Part shown: piece by piece, positions 1-7,931 of the stretch
Position numbering within the stretch: position 1 is the stretch's first letter
How the letters are laid out: each line of letters starts with the position of its first letter
NCBI GenBank assembly: GCA_964343305.1
Contig: CAYFJO010000198.1
Span: 1 to 18,947, forward strand
Direction of reading: 5' to 3'
From: CAYFJO01 sp964343305
GTDB taxonomy: Bacteria; Planctomycetota; Planctomycetia; Pirellulales; Pirellulaceae
DNA: 18,947 bases
Program-made: the position numbers and the translations under genes
The notes under the pieces: generated by a model
Told to the model about the DNA's origin: nothing
Database searches by the model: none
What the model saw: only the letters and a program-made list of their open reading frames with translations

Positions 1-602
1 CGTGCCCGCCGAAGTTGCTGTCGAGCGGAATCGGCGCGGATCTCGCGGCCCAATTTGGCTGACAACTTTTCCGCCAATTGCGTCGAACTGTCGTCCGGAT
101 GATCCGCGCGTAAACGCAGCGCCGTGAAAGGCATACTACCCTCGTTCGATCGTTCAAAATCCTCGAGCCGTGCCCACACATTTTTCAAAACCGTTTTGGT
201 CCAAACGTTTTCCCAAGGCGACACATCCTCGTCGGGTGATTCCTCGTGAATGGAAACGTCGTAATCCACACCCGTCCGACGTCCCTTTTTCTCCCAATAG
301 TTCTTCACCATGTTTCGCACGGCAACTTTCAACAGATCGCGAAACCGCCCCCGATTGGGATCGGCCCCGCTGAAGTCGCCTTTCAACAGACGCACGACGA
401 CGTCTTGAGCAAGCTCGTCGGTCTCTTCTTCGTTTCGCGTGATGGCCCCGACGTAATTCCGAATGGCACTGGAATAACGCAGCACCAGCGAGTTCCGCGC
501 GTCAGAAACCGATTCGGGCGAATCCGCATGTGCCCGGCGAATCAAACTCCATCGAGTGTTAATTTGATCCAAACGCGAGTGGAGAATGGATTCGTCAGAC
601 AT
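1..602 (-). CDS. ECF-type sigma-70 family RNA polymerase sigma factor (3' end outside window)
   Basis: Reading the minus strand from an ATG at 602-600 gives about 200 codons that stay open to the window edge, so the C-terminus is missing. The protein begins MSDESILHSRLDQINTRW. Residues about 40-110 match sigma region 2 of planctomycete ECF factors: a run ending in RYSSAIRNYVGAITRNEEE, then DELAQDVVVRLL, then GRFRDLLKVAVRNMVKNYW. The DELAQDVVVRL helix is the usual core-binding/-10 segment. An acidic linker follows (ESPDEDVSPWENVW), then FTALRLRADHPDDSSTQLAEKL, which resembles the start of region 4. Such factors redirect RNA polymerase to a small promoter set and in planctomycetes are often followed by a Ser/Thr kinase gene, which here would lie outside the window. 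No strong Shine-Dalgarno sequence precedes the start. Family assignment is firm; its target is unknown. Confidence 0.85.
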   Translation of the reverse strand, partial: MSDESILHSRLDQINTRWSLIRRAHADSPESVSDARNSLVLRYSSAIRNYVGAITRNEEETDELAQDVVVRLLKGDFSGADPNRGRFRDLLKVAVRNMVKNYWEKKGRRTGVDYDVSIHEESPDEDVSPWENVWTKTVLKNVWARLEDFERSNEGSMPFTALRLRADHPDDSSTQLAEKLSAKLGREIRADSARQQLRRA

Positions 603-1085
603 GAATTAGCCGCAAATGAAAGGATCGAACCACCACTTCATACGCTACGCGATTCGACACTCCATTTCAAGCTGCGCGATGATCAATCACTTGGCTCAGG
701 GGATTCGCAGCTTCTTCTTTCGTGATCCAGAACTTCGGGTGATCCAAACGCCGATGGTACGCTGACAATTTGATTCAGGACGTCCCCCGGGTCGGGTTCG
801 CTACCAGTAGTCCGATTGATACAACCTCTATGCGGTCGCGCACGAGGTGATCGCGACCTGTGCGTCAACGGCACTCGCGGATCGACCTCGCTGCGCGCAT
901 CGGTGGGCGTGTGAGGTGTCAGTTGAATTTTTTGGTGTCAAGGACGGTTCGACCTCGGTCACTTCGGCAGATTGGGCGAGTGACTCCGGAGTTGTCGTCA
1001 TGTGTCACGAACGGGTTTGGCATTTACGGCACAGGGCACGCCCTCCTTGGACACGAATCGAAATCGCCGTTGCGTATTTTTGACT

Positions 1086-1116
1086 GCGCGCCAAACTGCC
1101 CTGACCTGCATGACCT
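1086..1116 (+). promoter_or_regulatory. Degenerate copy of the island promoter motif (weak candidate)
   Basis: GCGCGCCAAAC, 12 nt, then CATGACCT. Compared with the four good copies further right this matches 9 of 11 bases in the first block and 5 of 8 in the second, at the same 12-nt spacing. It lacks the A-run normally found just before the first block. It lies 103 nt upstream of the WD40 remnant on the same strand, so it could be a decaying promoter of a lost regulon member, or chance. Confidence 0.25.
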
Positions 1117-1143
1117 GGAGATCCCTGAATCAAATTGACTCGT

Positions 1144-1213
1144 AACCTGGGTGTGCGACACCCGGTTGAGTTAGCGAATGGAATTTTCGACCTCGGTCTT
1201 GGAAACACCGAGG
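1144..1213. repeat. Two adjacent hairpins
   Basis: First hairpin 1144-1167: AACC-T-GGGTGT, loop GCG, ACACCC-GGTT, ten base pairs with one bulged T. Second hairpin 1191-1213: CCTCGGT, nine-base loop, ACCGAGG, seven perfect pairs. Neither is followed by a T-run, so intrinsic termination is not shown. They sit between the degenerate promoter-like site and the WD40 remnant. Confidence 0.4.
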
Positions 1214-1218
1214 ACTGA

Positions 1219-1431
1219 CTGAAACGCGAACTCAAAGATGCCACGGCCATCGTGGCGTTTTCACCCGATACCCCGTACTTCGTCACATCCAGTGGGATCG
1301 TCCTGAATGTATCCACGGGCGATCGGGCAGCGAAATTACCGGACGCGCCCTACATCGGAGTCCTGGCCTTTTCACACGACAGTCGCTTTCTGGCGATCAG
1401 TGGACTCTCGCAAAGCGAAATGAACTCGTGA
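1219..1431 (+). pseudogene. WD40-repeat gene remnant
   Basis: A 70-codon open stretch without a start, bounded by a TGA at 1216-1218 and a TGA at 1429-1431. It encodes ATAIVAFSPD, then TSSGIVLNVSTGD, then GVLAFSHDSRFLAISG. These are two successive WD40-type blades (hydrophobic-AFSPD pattern, then a strand with a G-D turn). Planctomycete WD40 proteins are normally many hundreds of residues long, so this is at most a leftover of one. It could be related to the neighbouring STAND gene, but it is on the opposite strand and not identical to it. Confidence 0.55.
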
Positions 1432-1535
1432 TCTTTGCGCTTGTAAGGTGAATAGAACCGGTAGATTCTGGCAGCGACTTCAGGGCTACCGTCACGTATC
1501 CAGATGAATGTGCCGCCATCATGGGCGTCACGGAC
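1392..1535 (-). pseudogene. Remnant of a planctomycete-type hypothetical protein
   Basis: In one minus-strand frame the translation reads DGGTFIWIRDGSPEV, then ARIYRF, then DHEFISL and CESPLIA. From memory this resembles a hypothetical family common in planctomycetes, with a (V/T)F-(L/I)W-DGRPEA segment followed by HEF-SL-PL. The frame lacks a sensible start and both ends are unlike the family. It overlaps the tail of the WD40 remnant on the other strand around 1392-1431, so the junction between two broken genes probably falls there. Confidence 0.4.
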
Positions 1536-1549
1536 GCGGGGGGCATACC

Positions 1550-1735
1550 GAATCGATCGCTCTTGCGGACATTGAGAACATTTTTCGTGGTCAGCAAGAA
1601 GCCGTGCTTTACTTTCGCGACGGTAGTACGCTGCCGATTCGATTTGAAGATGCGGAGCGAATTTTGAAGTTGGTGCCGGGGTTGGAGGGGGTTGGGGCGA
1701 ATGTGCGACCAGCAACTATGCCTCTTCGCATTTGA
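1550..1735 (+). pseudogene. Possible gene tail (PH-like pattern)
   Basis: A 61-codon stretch ending in TGA at 1733-1735 encodes ESIALADIENIFRGQQ, then AVLYFRDGSTLPIRFED, then AERILKLVPGLEG. The alternation of beta strands around a DG turn and a closing helix resembles the end of bacterial PH-like domains. The preceding codons (from the ATG at 1508) are Arg/His/Gly-rich and look frame-shifted. No start or upstream part was found. It may be a remnant or a chance frame. Confidence 0.3.
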
Positions 1736-1881
1736 TGAACTCGACTGACCGGATTTAGTGGTGAATTCCCGTGACACGTCGTCGTGAATACCGACGAACG
1801 TATAGTTCGCTGCTGTGGCCGCCGACGTTACGTTTTTCGCCAAATTCAAACGTTCTGCGGAAGGTAAATCAAATACCAGAC

Positions 1882-4800
1882 TTATTCGGGACTTTTCACG
1901 ATGGGAGTGAGCCGCGGATTGAGCCAGGCCGCACGCGCGAAATCGTTTGATCCGGGACATGCTACTTCCAGTCGCAGGTACCTAATCCCGGTAACATCAA
2001 GTTCTATGTTTTCCGTTGAATCGCGGAAGTTCTGCAAAGGCTCGGACTCGTATAGAACATATTTGTCGCCGAGTATGCGAAATGTCAGCGGCGATCCAGG
2101 TCGCCCTGTCGCGTTGTCCGAGTTTAGAATAACTCCCTCAGCCTTTAACCTCTTAAACTTTTCACCGAGTTCGTAAACAACATAGGACGAACCGTTTGCC
2201 GGTGGCGGCATTGAAAGGGCGTGAATTGGGAACGTTCTTTTGAACTTAACCTGACCGAACATCTTGGATAGCTCGTATCCTGTTGCTCCATGCTTGCCTA
2301 GCTTTCCGTGGCCAACGTGAAATTCAACTTCACGCAAATCGTCCAAGTACACGTCGGAGTATTTTTGTCGAAACTTGGCTCCGTCGTGTGACTCCGCATC
2401 TCGGGCCTCGGGGATGCTCCAGACGATTATGTTGCCCTTGCTTGTGCCACAGGATATATGGACTCCGTCGGGACTAAACGCGACGGACGTTACTGGATCT
2501 TGAATATCTTTTAACGTGCGTAGTAACACACCACTCTCGACATGCCACAATCGGACCGTCTCATCGTTGCTTGCGGAAGCTAACCGTGTACCTGACGCGT
2601 TGAAGACAACCGCATTGACTTGAAGATCGTGGCCTATTAGCGTGTGAATTTCGCGACCGGTCTTTTTGTCCCACACCTTTATGGTTTTATCGGCTGACGC
2701 AGTCGCCACCAGAAGGCTATTAGAACTTATCGCGATGCCCGTAATAGGAGCTGAATGGCCCGACAATTCTACGATTGCCTTCTGTTCCTTTAGGTCCCAA
2801 ACAATCACGGAATTATCGCAGGTTGACCATAGTAGATTTTGGCCGTTGTCACAAAAGGCCATGACACCAACTGGACCTTTTTCGACTTCGATTGTAGTCC
2901 CATCACCGACAACAATCTTGTTGTTTTCCAGGGCCGCAGCGTATTCCTGTGTTACATGGTCCGTGGCGAAAGCTATGATGTCTGAACGCTCAGCGGAAAA
3001 GTCGGGCAAGGGTGTCGAATATTGGTTCTCGCCTGACACCTCAAGTCTCCCGCCTGTTAAGGCAACAACCGACCCGGTATGAGGATCGAAGTCGACCTGA
3101 GTGACAGGAAGTCCGAATCTCAGCGAATCCCGTTGTTCGAGTGTCCGCGTATAAAGTTCGAGATCCCAGACACCTACCAGTCCATTCACCTTCCCAGCAG
3201 TCTCCAACCCGGCAGCGATACGCTGCCCGTCCGACCTTATCGCCAAGGAAAGAATACTCGCTCGTTCATTCGCGTTCGCGCGCTCGTCATCGGTCGGTTT
3301 GATCGTCCGGCGAAAAATACGGCGTTCTACGTTCCAGGACCTGAGATTTCCATCCATATCACGCGTGACTACCGAGGGTTCCGTAGGATGAGGAATCATA
3401 GACTCGACGATCGCATCATTTGTCGAGAGCACCAAGAATCGTTCACCCGTCGATGGATGCCAAACGCACAACGATTGATCAGGGCTTACTGATGCAATGG
3501 CTCTTCCATCATGAACGTAGGCCACATCGATGACCTTCTTCTGATGAGCTTGCCAATCGGCCACAAACGTCCCATCTGCGCGAAAAACGGTGAGCCTTCC
3601 GTTGACACCCCCAACTACGAATTCGCTTCCGTCGTAATTTGCCGCCATACACGAGCCATTAATTGGAAACGTTTGGCCCTCGGATTTGGAAGATTTGGTG
3701 TTATATACCGTGACAATTCTTTGTTCCGGTTTGTCACGTCCTTTGATGTGCGGAAATACATCTGTGCTGTCTTGATCTGCCTTGGACATTACAAACAGTT
3801 TTCCATTTCCTGTTAGTGCAAATTTGTAGATCTTTTTCTTGGCAAATCCTATTTGTTCCATACGTATCAGATCGCCAGTCGGTGCTCCACCAAGCTGCAA
3901 TTGTTTCCAAAATGCCAATTCGACGGAATCATCCTCCAAAGAGTTTGTGCCCGAAACCATCGCATGGCTATTTGGACTGATGACCAACTCATCGATAGGC
4001 CCTTTGTGAGCGTCGAACAATTTCTGAATCTTATCGCCTTCGAGATCCGCGACTCCGATTTTGCCATTCTTGAACCCAAAGTAGAGTTTGCCTTCGTCCG
4101 GGCTAAGACAGACTGAAACGAATGGATCTTGAAATTCACACTTCCATTCGTCGATCCGCTCGCCGTTGAAATGGTCAATTATCTGTACTGTTCCATCAGA
4201 CGCGACAGTAACCAGTTCCCCGCCGTTCTTCGTATATTCAACAAGTAGGAGCCGTTTGTCTGCTCTTGCGATAAACTGCGTGCGATTCTGACAAATCGCT
4301 GTTAGGTAAGCATGTTCCCAACCCCGTAAATCGGTTTGGCAGCGATTGATAAGAAGGTCTCTTGCGTGAGTAATCTGGCCATCACGGATCTCGCGGTCCA
4401 CAATTGCCAACTGCGATAAGTAAGTCGCTACCTCACTACGTCTGCGTGCGCCGTCCGCTTGGACGCGCAGCCGTTGTGCTTCGTCTCGCGCATCTTCGGC
4501 TTCGCGCTGAAGACCTTGTGCATTTTTCTTCTCCTCGTTAGCAATTACTCGCTGATTTTCCGCTTTACGGTATTGCACAAAGCTAACCACCGCCAAAGTG
4601 CAAGCGACGACCAGCGCAGTGCCAATGGCACCGATGATACGGCGTGATCGCCTCCTTTCGTGCTCGACGCGGTCGCGTGAGGCATGCTGAGACGCTTCGA
4701 TGTACGAGATGACATCGTCCGATAGCTCTTCACGGCGACGATGTAAGAGATCCTCCGCTTCGGCCAACGGTCTACCTTCAGCCAATAGCAATGATGACTC

Positions 4801-6690
4801 TTGTTGCTCCTGAAACCAACGCTGTGATGATGCCGCTACACGAGCACGCGTCTTCAAGTATTGTTGATCTTCTTCAAACCATTCCAATAGCCGAGGCCAC
4901 TGAGTCAGCAATGCCTCGTGAGCTATCCGAACCCCGCTTTCGTCTGCCACGAACAGACGTCCACGAACAAACGCCTCCACGAGTTGTTGTTGTGCATCGA
5001 CGGACAACTCATCGCGCGATGCGCGCCGTCGAGCAAGCGCTTCTCCTTCGGCGATTGTGGTCAACGTTCGCATGACCGCTGGTAGCGACTCACGCACGCT
5101 GCGAGGTAAGTTGCAATAAATGTCTTCGGCCCGTTGGGCAAGAGCTCCCTCCACACCTCCCAGTGATTCGTACGCCTTGTGTGTCAACAGACCATCCTTG
5201 CTTCGCTGTTGGTACAATTCGTCTAAAGCGAATTCAAGCAGCGGCAATGCACTTGGGTCGGTAACGGCTGCATCACGTAATACATCGTCGAGGTTACCCT
5301 TCACGTCGTCCTGCTCGAAGCGGAGTCCAGCCAAAGCGGCCGGTTGACGAATCATCCGTCCGATCTCCGCAGGCGTTGGTGGCAACAAATGAAACTGGCC
5401 ATTCCCCTCCATTAGATTTACCAGCTCGGGAATTGCTGCAGTGCGGTCATAGAAGTCACTTCTTAGTGTCCCAATGACCCAAACTCGTCGGCTCTCCGCC
5501 AATGCAGTCAAGGCGCGGATGAACCCATCGCGATGTTCAGCTAACCGTCTCTGCGTGAAGAGTTCTTCGAGCTGGTCGACGACGAGCGCGAGACAAGCGT
5601 TGTTGCCAACGGCATCAAGTCGGTCCACGATGTCGGAGCTTGCAACAACCGGATTGTGCTCCAATAGGGTCGCCAAACTTTCAACTTGATTCACACTAGT
5701 ACTCGCCCCATCTCCGTCCGAATAGCTGTTACTCAATGCGATCGCCAAAGCGTGATGAAGTGATTTTGCGGGGTTGCTCGGTCGCATCGATGCGCGCCGC
5801 CAAACTCCTACGGACTCAATTACACCGGGTTCCGTAAGCACTGGTACGACACCGGCAAGTACCAGAGAAGACTTACCGCTTCCGCTCATTCCCAGAACCA
5901 CCGTCAGCGGACGACGACGTGCTCGTTGGTGCATAAGTGACTGAATTACGTCGTGCACTGCACGAGTCCGTCCACAGAATATCTGCTCGTGCTGAAAGTC
6001 AAAGACACGCAATCCCCGAAACGGAGACCCCTCGGTCCACACCGGCTTGACCTCAATCGGCGGTGGCGCAATGGACTTTTCTGGCAATTGATCAAGAATC
6101 AATTGACGAAGGTGAACTTCCACCTTTTCTTCAAACTCATCCGGCGTCTCGAAATCGGTAAACGCGGCCTTTAGTGTCCCCTCCTGACCGCAAAGAAACC
6201 ATTTGTCGACGAACGCCTGCAACGCAGCTCGCTGTTGCCTTAGCTCGTGCATCTTGTCTTCATCGATATCCAAGTCGACTATCGGTCGGGCCACTTTGCG
6301 ATACGTCAAAACGTCCGGAATGTTATTCAATCGATGCGAGGCCATAGCCAACTCAAATTCGAATTCGGTTCCGGATGCATAGTCCTCGCCGTCCTCGCGA
6401 ATGAATTTCTCTCGCGGCAGTGGCGTGCCTAGTCGAGACCACAAAATAAAGATGGCAATATGGGCTTCAGATGCCAGTGGGATTTGGGATTGAAATGTAT
6501 CGGTCGAACGCATTGGGAGGTATTCCCAAAAGATCGGATCAAGCTCGACCTGACCTTCGAACTCGACCTGCAGGCGCTCAATAACCCGATGAGCGATGCG
6601 TCGCTCTACGCTTACATCTCCTGGAGAAGAAACAAAAATCCGCAATTTGCCATCTATGGACTCTATTCGATCCAAAAAAGTCTCCCCCAA
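1882..6690 (-). CDS. DUF4062 - nSTAND1 ATPase - TM - WD40 - NPCBM protein
   Basis: A 1602-codon gene, numbered from the first possible start. Residues 16-200 are a DUF4062-type domain (RIFVSSPGDVSVERR). Residues 222-600 are an nSTAND1 ATPase: SPFRGLRVFDF entry, Walker A GMSGSGKSSL (267-276), Walker B LALVVDQLEELFT (367-379), then VIGTLRSDFYDR and LPLLEFALDELY. A hydrophobic segment (about 685-705) and a charged coiled coil (706-755) follow. WD40 repeats occupy about 800-1430, clearest at the end (SGHSAPITGIAI, ASADKTIKVWD). Residues 1447-1590 match an NPCBM module (YLDDL, VGHGKLGKHG, HALSMPPPANG, LRLEVACPGSNDFA). STAND ATPases oligomerise after sensing a ligand and trigger an effector; here DUF4062 would be the effector or adaptor and WD40/NPCBM the sensor. 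The hydrophobic segment would put the sensor outside the cytoplasm. Stop TAA at 1884-1882. There is no early ATG: TAG lies just before TTG 6690, and a second in-frame TTG at 6675 has GGGGGAG six bases upstream and is the more likely start. Confidence 0.9.
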   Translation of the reverse strand: MGETFLDRIESIDGKLRIFVSSPGDVSVERRIAHRVIERLQVEFEGQVELDPIFWEYLPMRSTDTFQSQIPLASEAHIAIFILWSRLGTPLPREKFIREDGEDYASGTEFEFELAMASHRLNNIPDVLTYRKVARPIVDLDIDEDKMHELRQQRAALQAFVDKWFLCGQEGTLKAAFTDFETPDEFEEKVEVHLRQLILDQLPEKSIAPPPIEVKPVWTEGSPFRGLRVFDFQHEQIFCGRTRAVHDVIQSLMHQRARRRPLTVVLGMSGSGKSSLVLAGVVPVLTEPGVIESVGVWRRASMRPSNPAKSLHHALAIALSNSYSDGDGASTSVNQVESLATLLEHNPVVASSDIVDRLDAVGNNACLALVVDQLEELFTQRRLAEHRDGFIRALTALAESRRVWVIGTLRSDFYDRTAAIPELVNLMEGNGQFHLLPPTPAEIGRMIRQPAALAGLRFEQDDVKGNLDDVLRDAAVTDPSALPLLEFALDELYQQRSKDGLLTHKAYESLGGVEGALAQRAEDIYCNLPRSVRESLPAVMRTLTTIAEGEALARRRASRDELSVDAQQQLVEAFVRGRLFVADESGVRIAHEALLTQWPRLLEWFEEDQQYLKTRARVAASSQRWFQEQQESSLLLAEGRPLAEAEDLLHRRREELSDDVISYIEASQHASRDRVEHERRRSRRIIGAIGTALVVACTLAVVSFVQYRKAENQRVIANEEKKNAQGLQREAEDARDEAQRLRVQADGARRRSEVATYLSQLAIVDREIRDGQITHARDLLINRCQTDLRGWEHAYLTAICQNRTQFIARADKRLLLVEYTKNGGELVTVASDGTVQIIDHFNGERIDEWKCEFQDPFVSVCLSPDEGKLYFGFKNGKIGVADLEGDKIQKLFDAHKGPIDELVISPNSHAMVSGTNSLEDDSVELAFWKQLQLGGAPTGDLIRMEQIGFAKKKIYKFALTGNGKLFVMSKADQDSTDVFPHIKGRDKPEQRIVTVYNTKSSKSEGQTFPINGSCMAANYDGSEFVVGGVNGRLTVFRADGTFVADWQAHQKKVIDVAYVHDGRAIASVSPDQSLCVWHPSTGERFLVLSTNDAIVESMIPHPTEPSVVTRDMDGNLRSWNVERRIFRRTIKPTDDERANANERASILSLAIRSDGQRIAAGLETAGKVNGLVGVWDLELYTRTLEQRDSLRFGLPVTQVDFDPHTGSVVALTGGRLEVSGENQYSTPLPDFSAERSDIIAFATDHVTQEYAAALENNKIVVGDGTTIEVEKGPVGVMAFCDNGQNLLWSTCDNSVIVWDLKEQKAIVELSGHSAPITGIAISSNSLLVATASADKTIKVWDKKTGREIHTLIGHDLQVNAVVFNASGTRLASASNDETVRLWHVESGVLLRTLKDIQDPVTSVAFSPDGVHISCGTSKGNIIVWSIPEARDAESHDGAKFRQKYSDVYLDDLREVEFHVGHGKLGKHGATGYELSKMFGQVKFKRTFPIHALSMPPPANGSSYVVYELGEKFKRLKAEGVILNSDNATGRPGSPLTFRILGDKYVLYESEPLQNFRDSTENIELDVTGIRYLRLEVACPGSNDFARAAWLNPRLTPIVKSPE
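6682..6688 (-). promoter_or_regulatory. Ribosome binding site that favours a TTG start at 6675
   Basis: On the minus strand GGGGGAG is followed by six bases (ACTTTT) and then TTG at 6675-6673. This Shine-Dalgarno match lies inside the first codons of the longest frame (TTG at 6690), so translation more likely starts at 6675, removing five residues. A TAG immediately upstream of 6690 rules out any earlier start. Confidence 0.5.
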
Positions 6691-7251
6691 CTAATCGCTC
6701 GTTCTTGTTAACAACATCTTAGAGAGCAGCCGTTACCTGAGCAACAAGTCGATGAGATGCCCCTCTTTACGATCCGAAAGCAGGGTCGCTTTCTTCTGTC
6801 AACTCACGCCAGTCTTGGATATGGAGATTAATCCGCTTGGGAAAGGCGGACTTGGGATCGGGAGAGAAGCTGACAACGCGGATGAGCCCCATAGAGTCTG
6901 ACTGGCCGAAGATGTCGCATGGCGGATAAATACGGGTTGAGTTGAGCTGCTTTGCGGCGTTGCGCGCCACAAATGTCTCTCCGCCATAACCTACAAACCG
7001 AATGATGGCTCACGATTCTTCCCTGCCGATAACCCGAGTGATCAAGGCGCGACTTTGAGACAAAGAGACAATGAGGCTCTGAGAGTTTGGGCAATTCCGA
7101 CCAAAATTGGCACCACACTGGCCCACTCAAAATGTCTCTATACCAAACACTTTTGTTTGGTCACGACACGCAATTTGGGTGTAAATCGTTGGCAAAAAGA
7201 TGAGTCGCTGACCAATTGGCGCTCCAACAATAGTAAAATCATTGTGAGAAA
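6691..7251. other. Divergent intergenic region between the STAND gene and the sigma gene
   Basis: The two flanking genes point away from each other, so promoters for both are expected here. The plus-strand sigma promoter begins at 7252. I see no copy of that motif on the minus strand, so the STAND gene seems to be controlled separately. The only coding candidate is the small minus-strand frame entered separately. Confidence 0.5.
6767..6970 (-). CDS. Possible small protein upstream of the STAND gene
   Basis: A 67-codon minus-strand frame starts with GTG at 6970 and has GGAG eight bases upstream (GGCGGAGAGACATTT-GTG). It encodes MARNAAKQLNSTRIYPPCD, then MGLIRVVSFSPDP, then RINLHIQDWREL, and ends in TAA. 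Composition is protein-like, and the frame stays open a few codons upstream of the GTG to a TGA, so it could also be the tail of a broken gene. I recognise no family. It ends about 76 nt before the STAND gene on the same strand, so the two could be cotranscribed. It could equally be a chance frame. Confidence 0.3.
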   Translation of the reverse strand: MARNAAKQLNSTRIYPPCDIFGQSDSMGLIRVVSFSPDPKSAFPKRINLHIQDWRELTEESDPAFGS

Positions 7252-7282
7252 GCGCGCCAAGTTTTCCGCGTGTTTGTGGCTT
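7252..7282 (+). promoter_or_regulatory. Island promoter motif, copy 1 (sigma-kinase operon)
   Basis: GCGCGCCAAGT (7252-7262), 12 nt, TGTGGCTT (7275-7282), preceded by GAGAAA. If GCGCGCC is read as the -35 element and TGTGGC as the -10 element, the spacer is 16 nt, normal for ECF sigma factors. Transcription would start near 7289, leaving a leader of only about ten bases before the ATG at 7298. The placement in front of the sigma gene suggests autoregulation. Confidence 0.7.
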
Positions 7283-7297
7283 AACTAATGACCAGCG

Positions 7298-7921
7298 ATG
7301 GATCCTTCGATGAATAACGCGGAAGTAGCTGACCCAAACTCCCAAGTGAGGACGTTAATTCGGCGTGCGCGCAAGGGCGATCAGGATGCGCTGGGCGAAC
7401 TCTTAGATCGGCATCGTGCGTATTTGCGCGTTCTGGCCAAACGACACGTTGATGGGAAACTCGCCGTTCGTGTCGATGCATCGGACCTGGTTCAAAAAAC
7501 CTGCCTCTCAGTTTGCCGGAATTTCAGCAAATTTGATGGGACGGGGGTCGATGAGTTCATCGCCTGGTTGTGCAAGATTCACCAGCAGAACATTCAGAAT
7601 GAGATTCGCGATCACGCCGTTGTCCAGAAACGAGCCGTTGGCAGGGAAGAACGAATCAATGACGAAGCCGCTGGTGAAATGTTTTCGGCGAGCCAATCTT
7701 CTCCCAGTCAGCGCGCGATGCAAGATGAACGCGCAGTCGAACTAGCCCGGGTGTTGGAAAAACTCCCGGAAGATCAGCGGGAGGCGGTGCGACTTCGGCA
7801 CTTGGAAGGCTGGTCGTTGGCCCAGATTGCAGAGCAAATGGATCGAACCGAAGCGGCCACCGTCGGCTTGATCAAGCGTGGCATGCAGAAACTCCGCCAG
7901 TATTTCAGACCTAACCAGTAG
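7298..7921 (+). CDS. ECF-type RNA polymerase sigma factor
   Basis: 207 residues, the usual size for ECF sigma factors. Region 2 spans about 18-105: a RRARKGDQDALGELLDRHR entry, DASDLVQKTCLSVCRNF (polymerase-binding and -10 helices) and EFIAWLCKIHQQNIQNEIRD. Region 4 spans about 145-200: LEKLPEDQREAVRLRHLEG, WSLAQIAEQMDRTEAATVG, LIKRGMQKLRQYF, the helix-turn-helix that reads the -35 element. No sigma region 3 and no extra C-terminal domain. The kinase gene follows after 10 nt, so the pair is almost certainly one operon. Planctomycete ECF factors of this kind are commonly coupled to membrane Ser/Thr kinases instead of classical anti-sigma factors. The start at 7298 is the first ATG; an in-frame ATG at 7310 would lengthen the very short leader and cannot be excluded. 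Stop TAG. Confidence 0.92.
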   Translation: MDPSMNNAEVADPNSQVRTLIRRARKGDQDALGELLDRHRAYLRVLAKRHVDGKLAVRVDASDLVQKTCLSVCRNFSKFDGTGVDEFIAWLCKIHQQNIQNEIRDHAVVQKRAVGREERINDEAAGEMFSASQSSPSQRAMQDERAVELARVLEKLPEDQREAVRLRHLEGWSLAQIAEQMDRTEAATVGLIKRGMQKLRQYFRPNQ

Positions 7922-7931
7922 CGAGTTGTCC

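Larger units (their letters stand above)
603..1881. other. Gene-poor stretch with decayed gene remnants
   Basis: No intact gene can be supported here. The stretch holds short protein-like pieces in different frames and on both strands, entered separately below, plus two perfect hairpins. A further 35-codon open stretch on the minus strand (667-774) reads like protein (for example HPKFWITKEEAANPL) and ends in TGA, but has no start and no family I recognise. The mix of short, opposed pieces without starts suggests old genes broken by deletion and frameshift. Confidence 0.5.

Noticed and set aside
1397..1960. 187-codon minus-strand frame overlapping the end of the STAND gene
   Set aside because: The first part overlaps the STAND C-terminus in another frame, composition is Ser/Arg-rich and no family pattern is visible.
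6957..6990. GCGCGCCAC as another promoter copy upstream of the sigma gene
   Set aside because: The first block diverges after GCGCGCCA and the second block at the required spacing matches about half; a much better copy lies at 7252.
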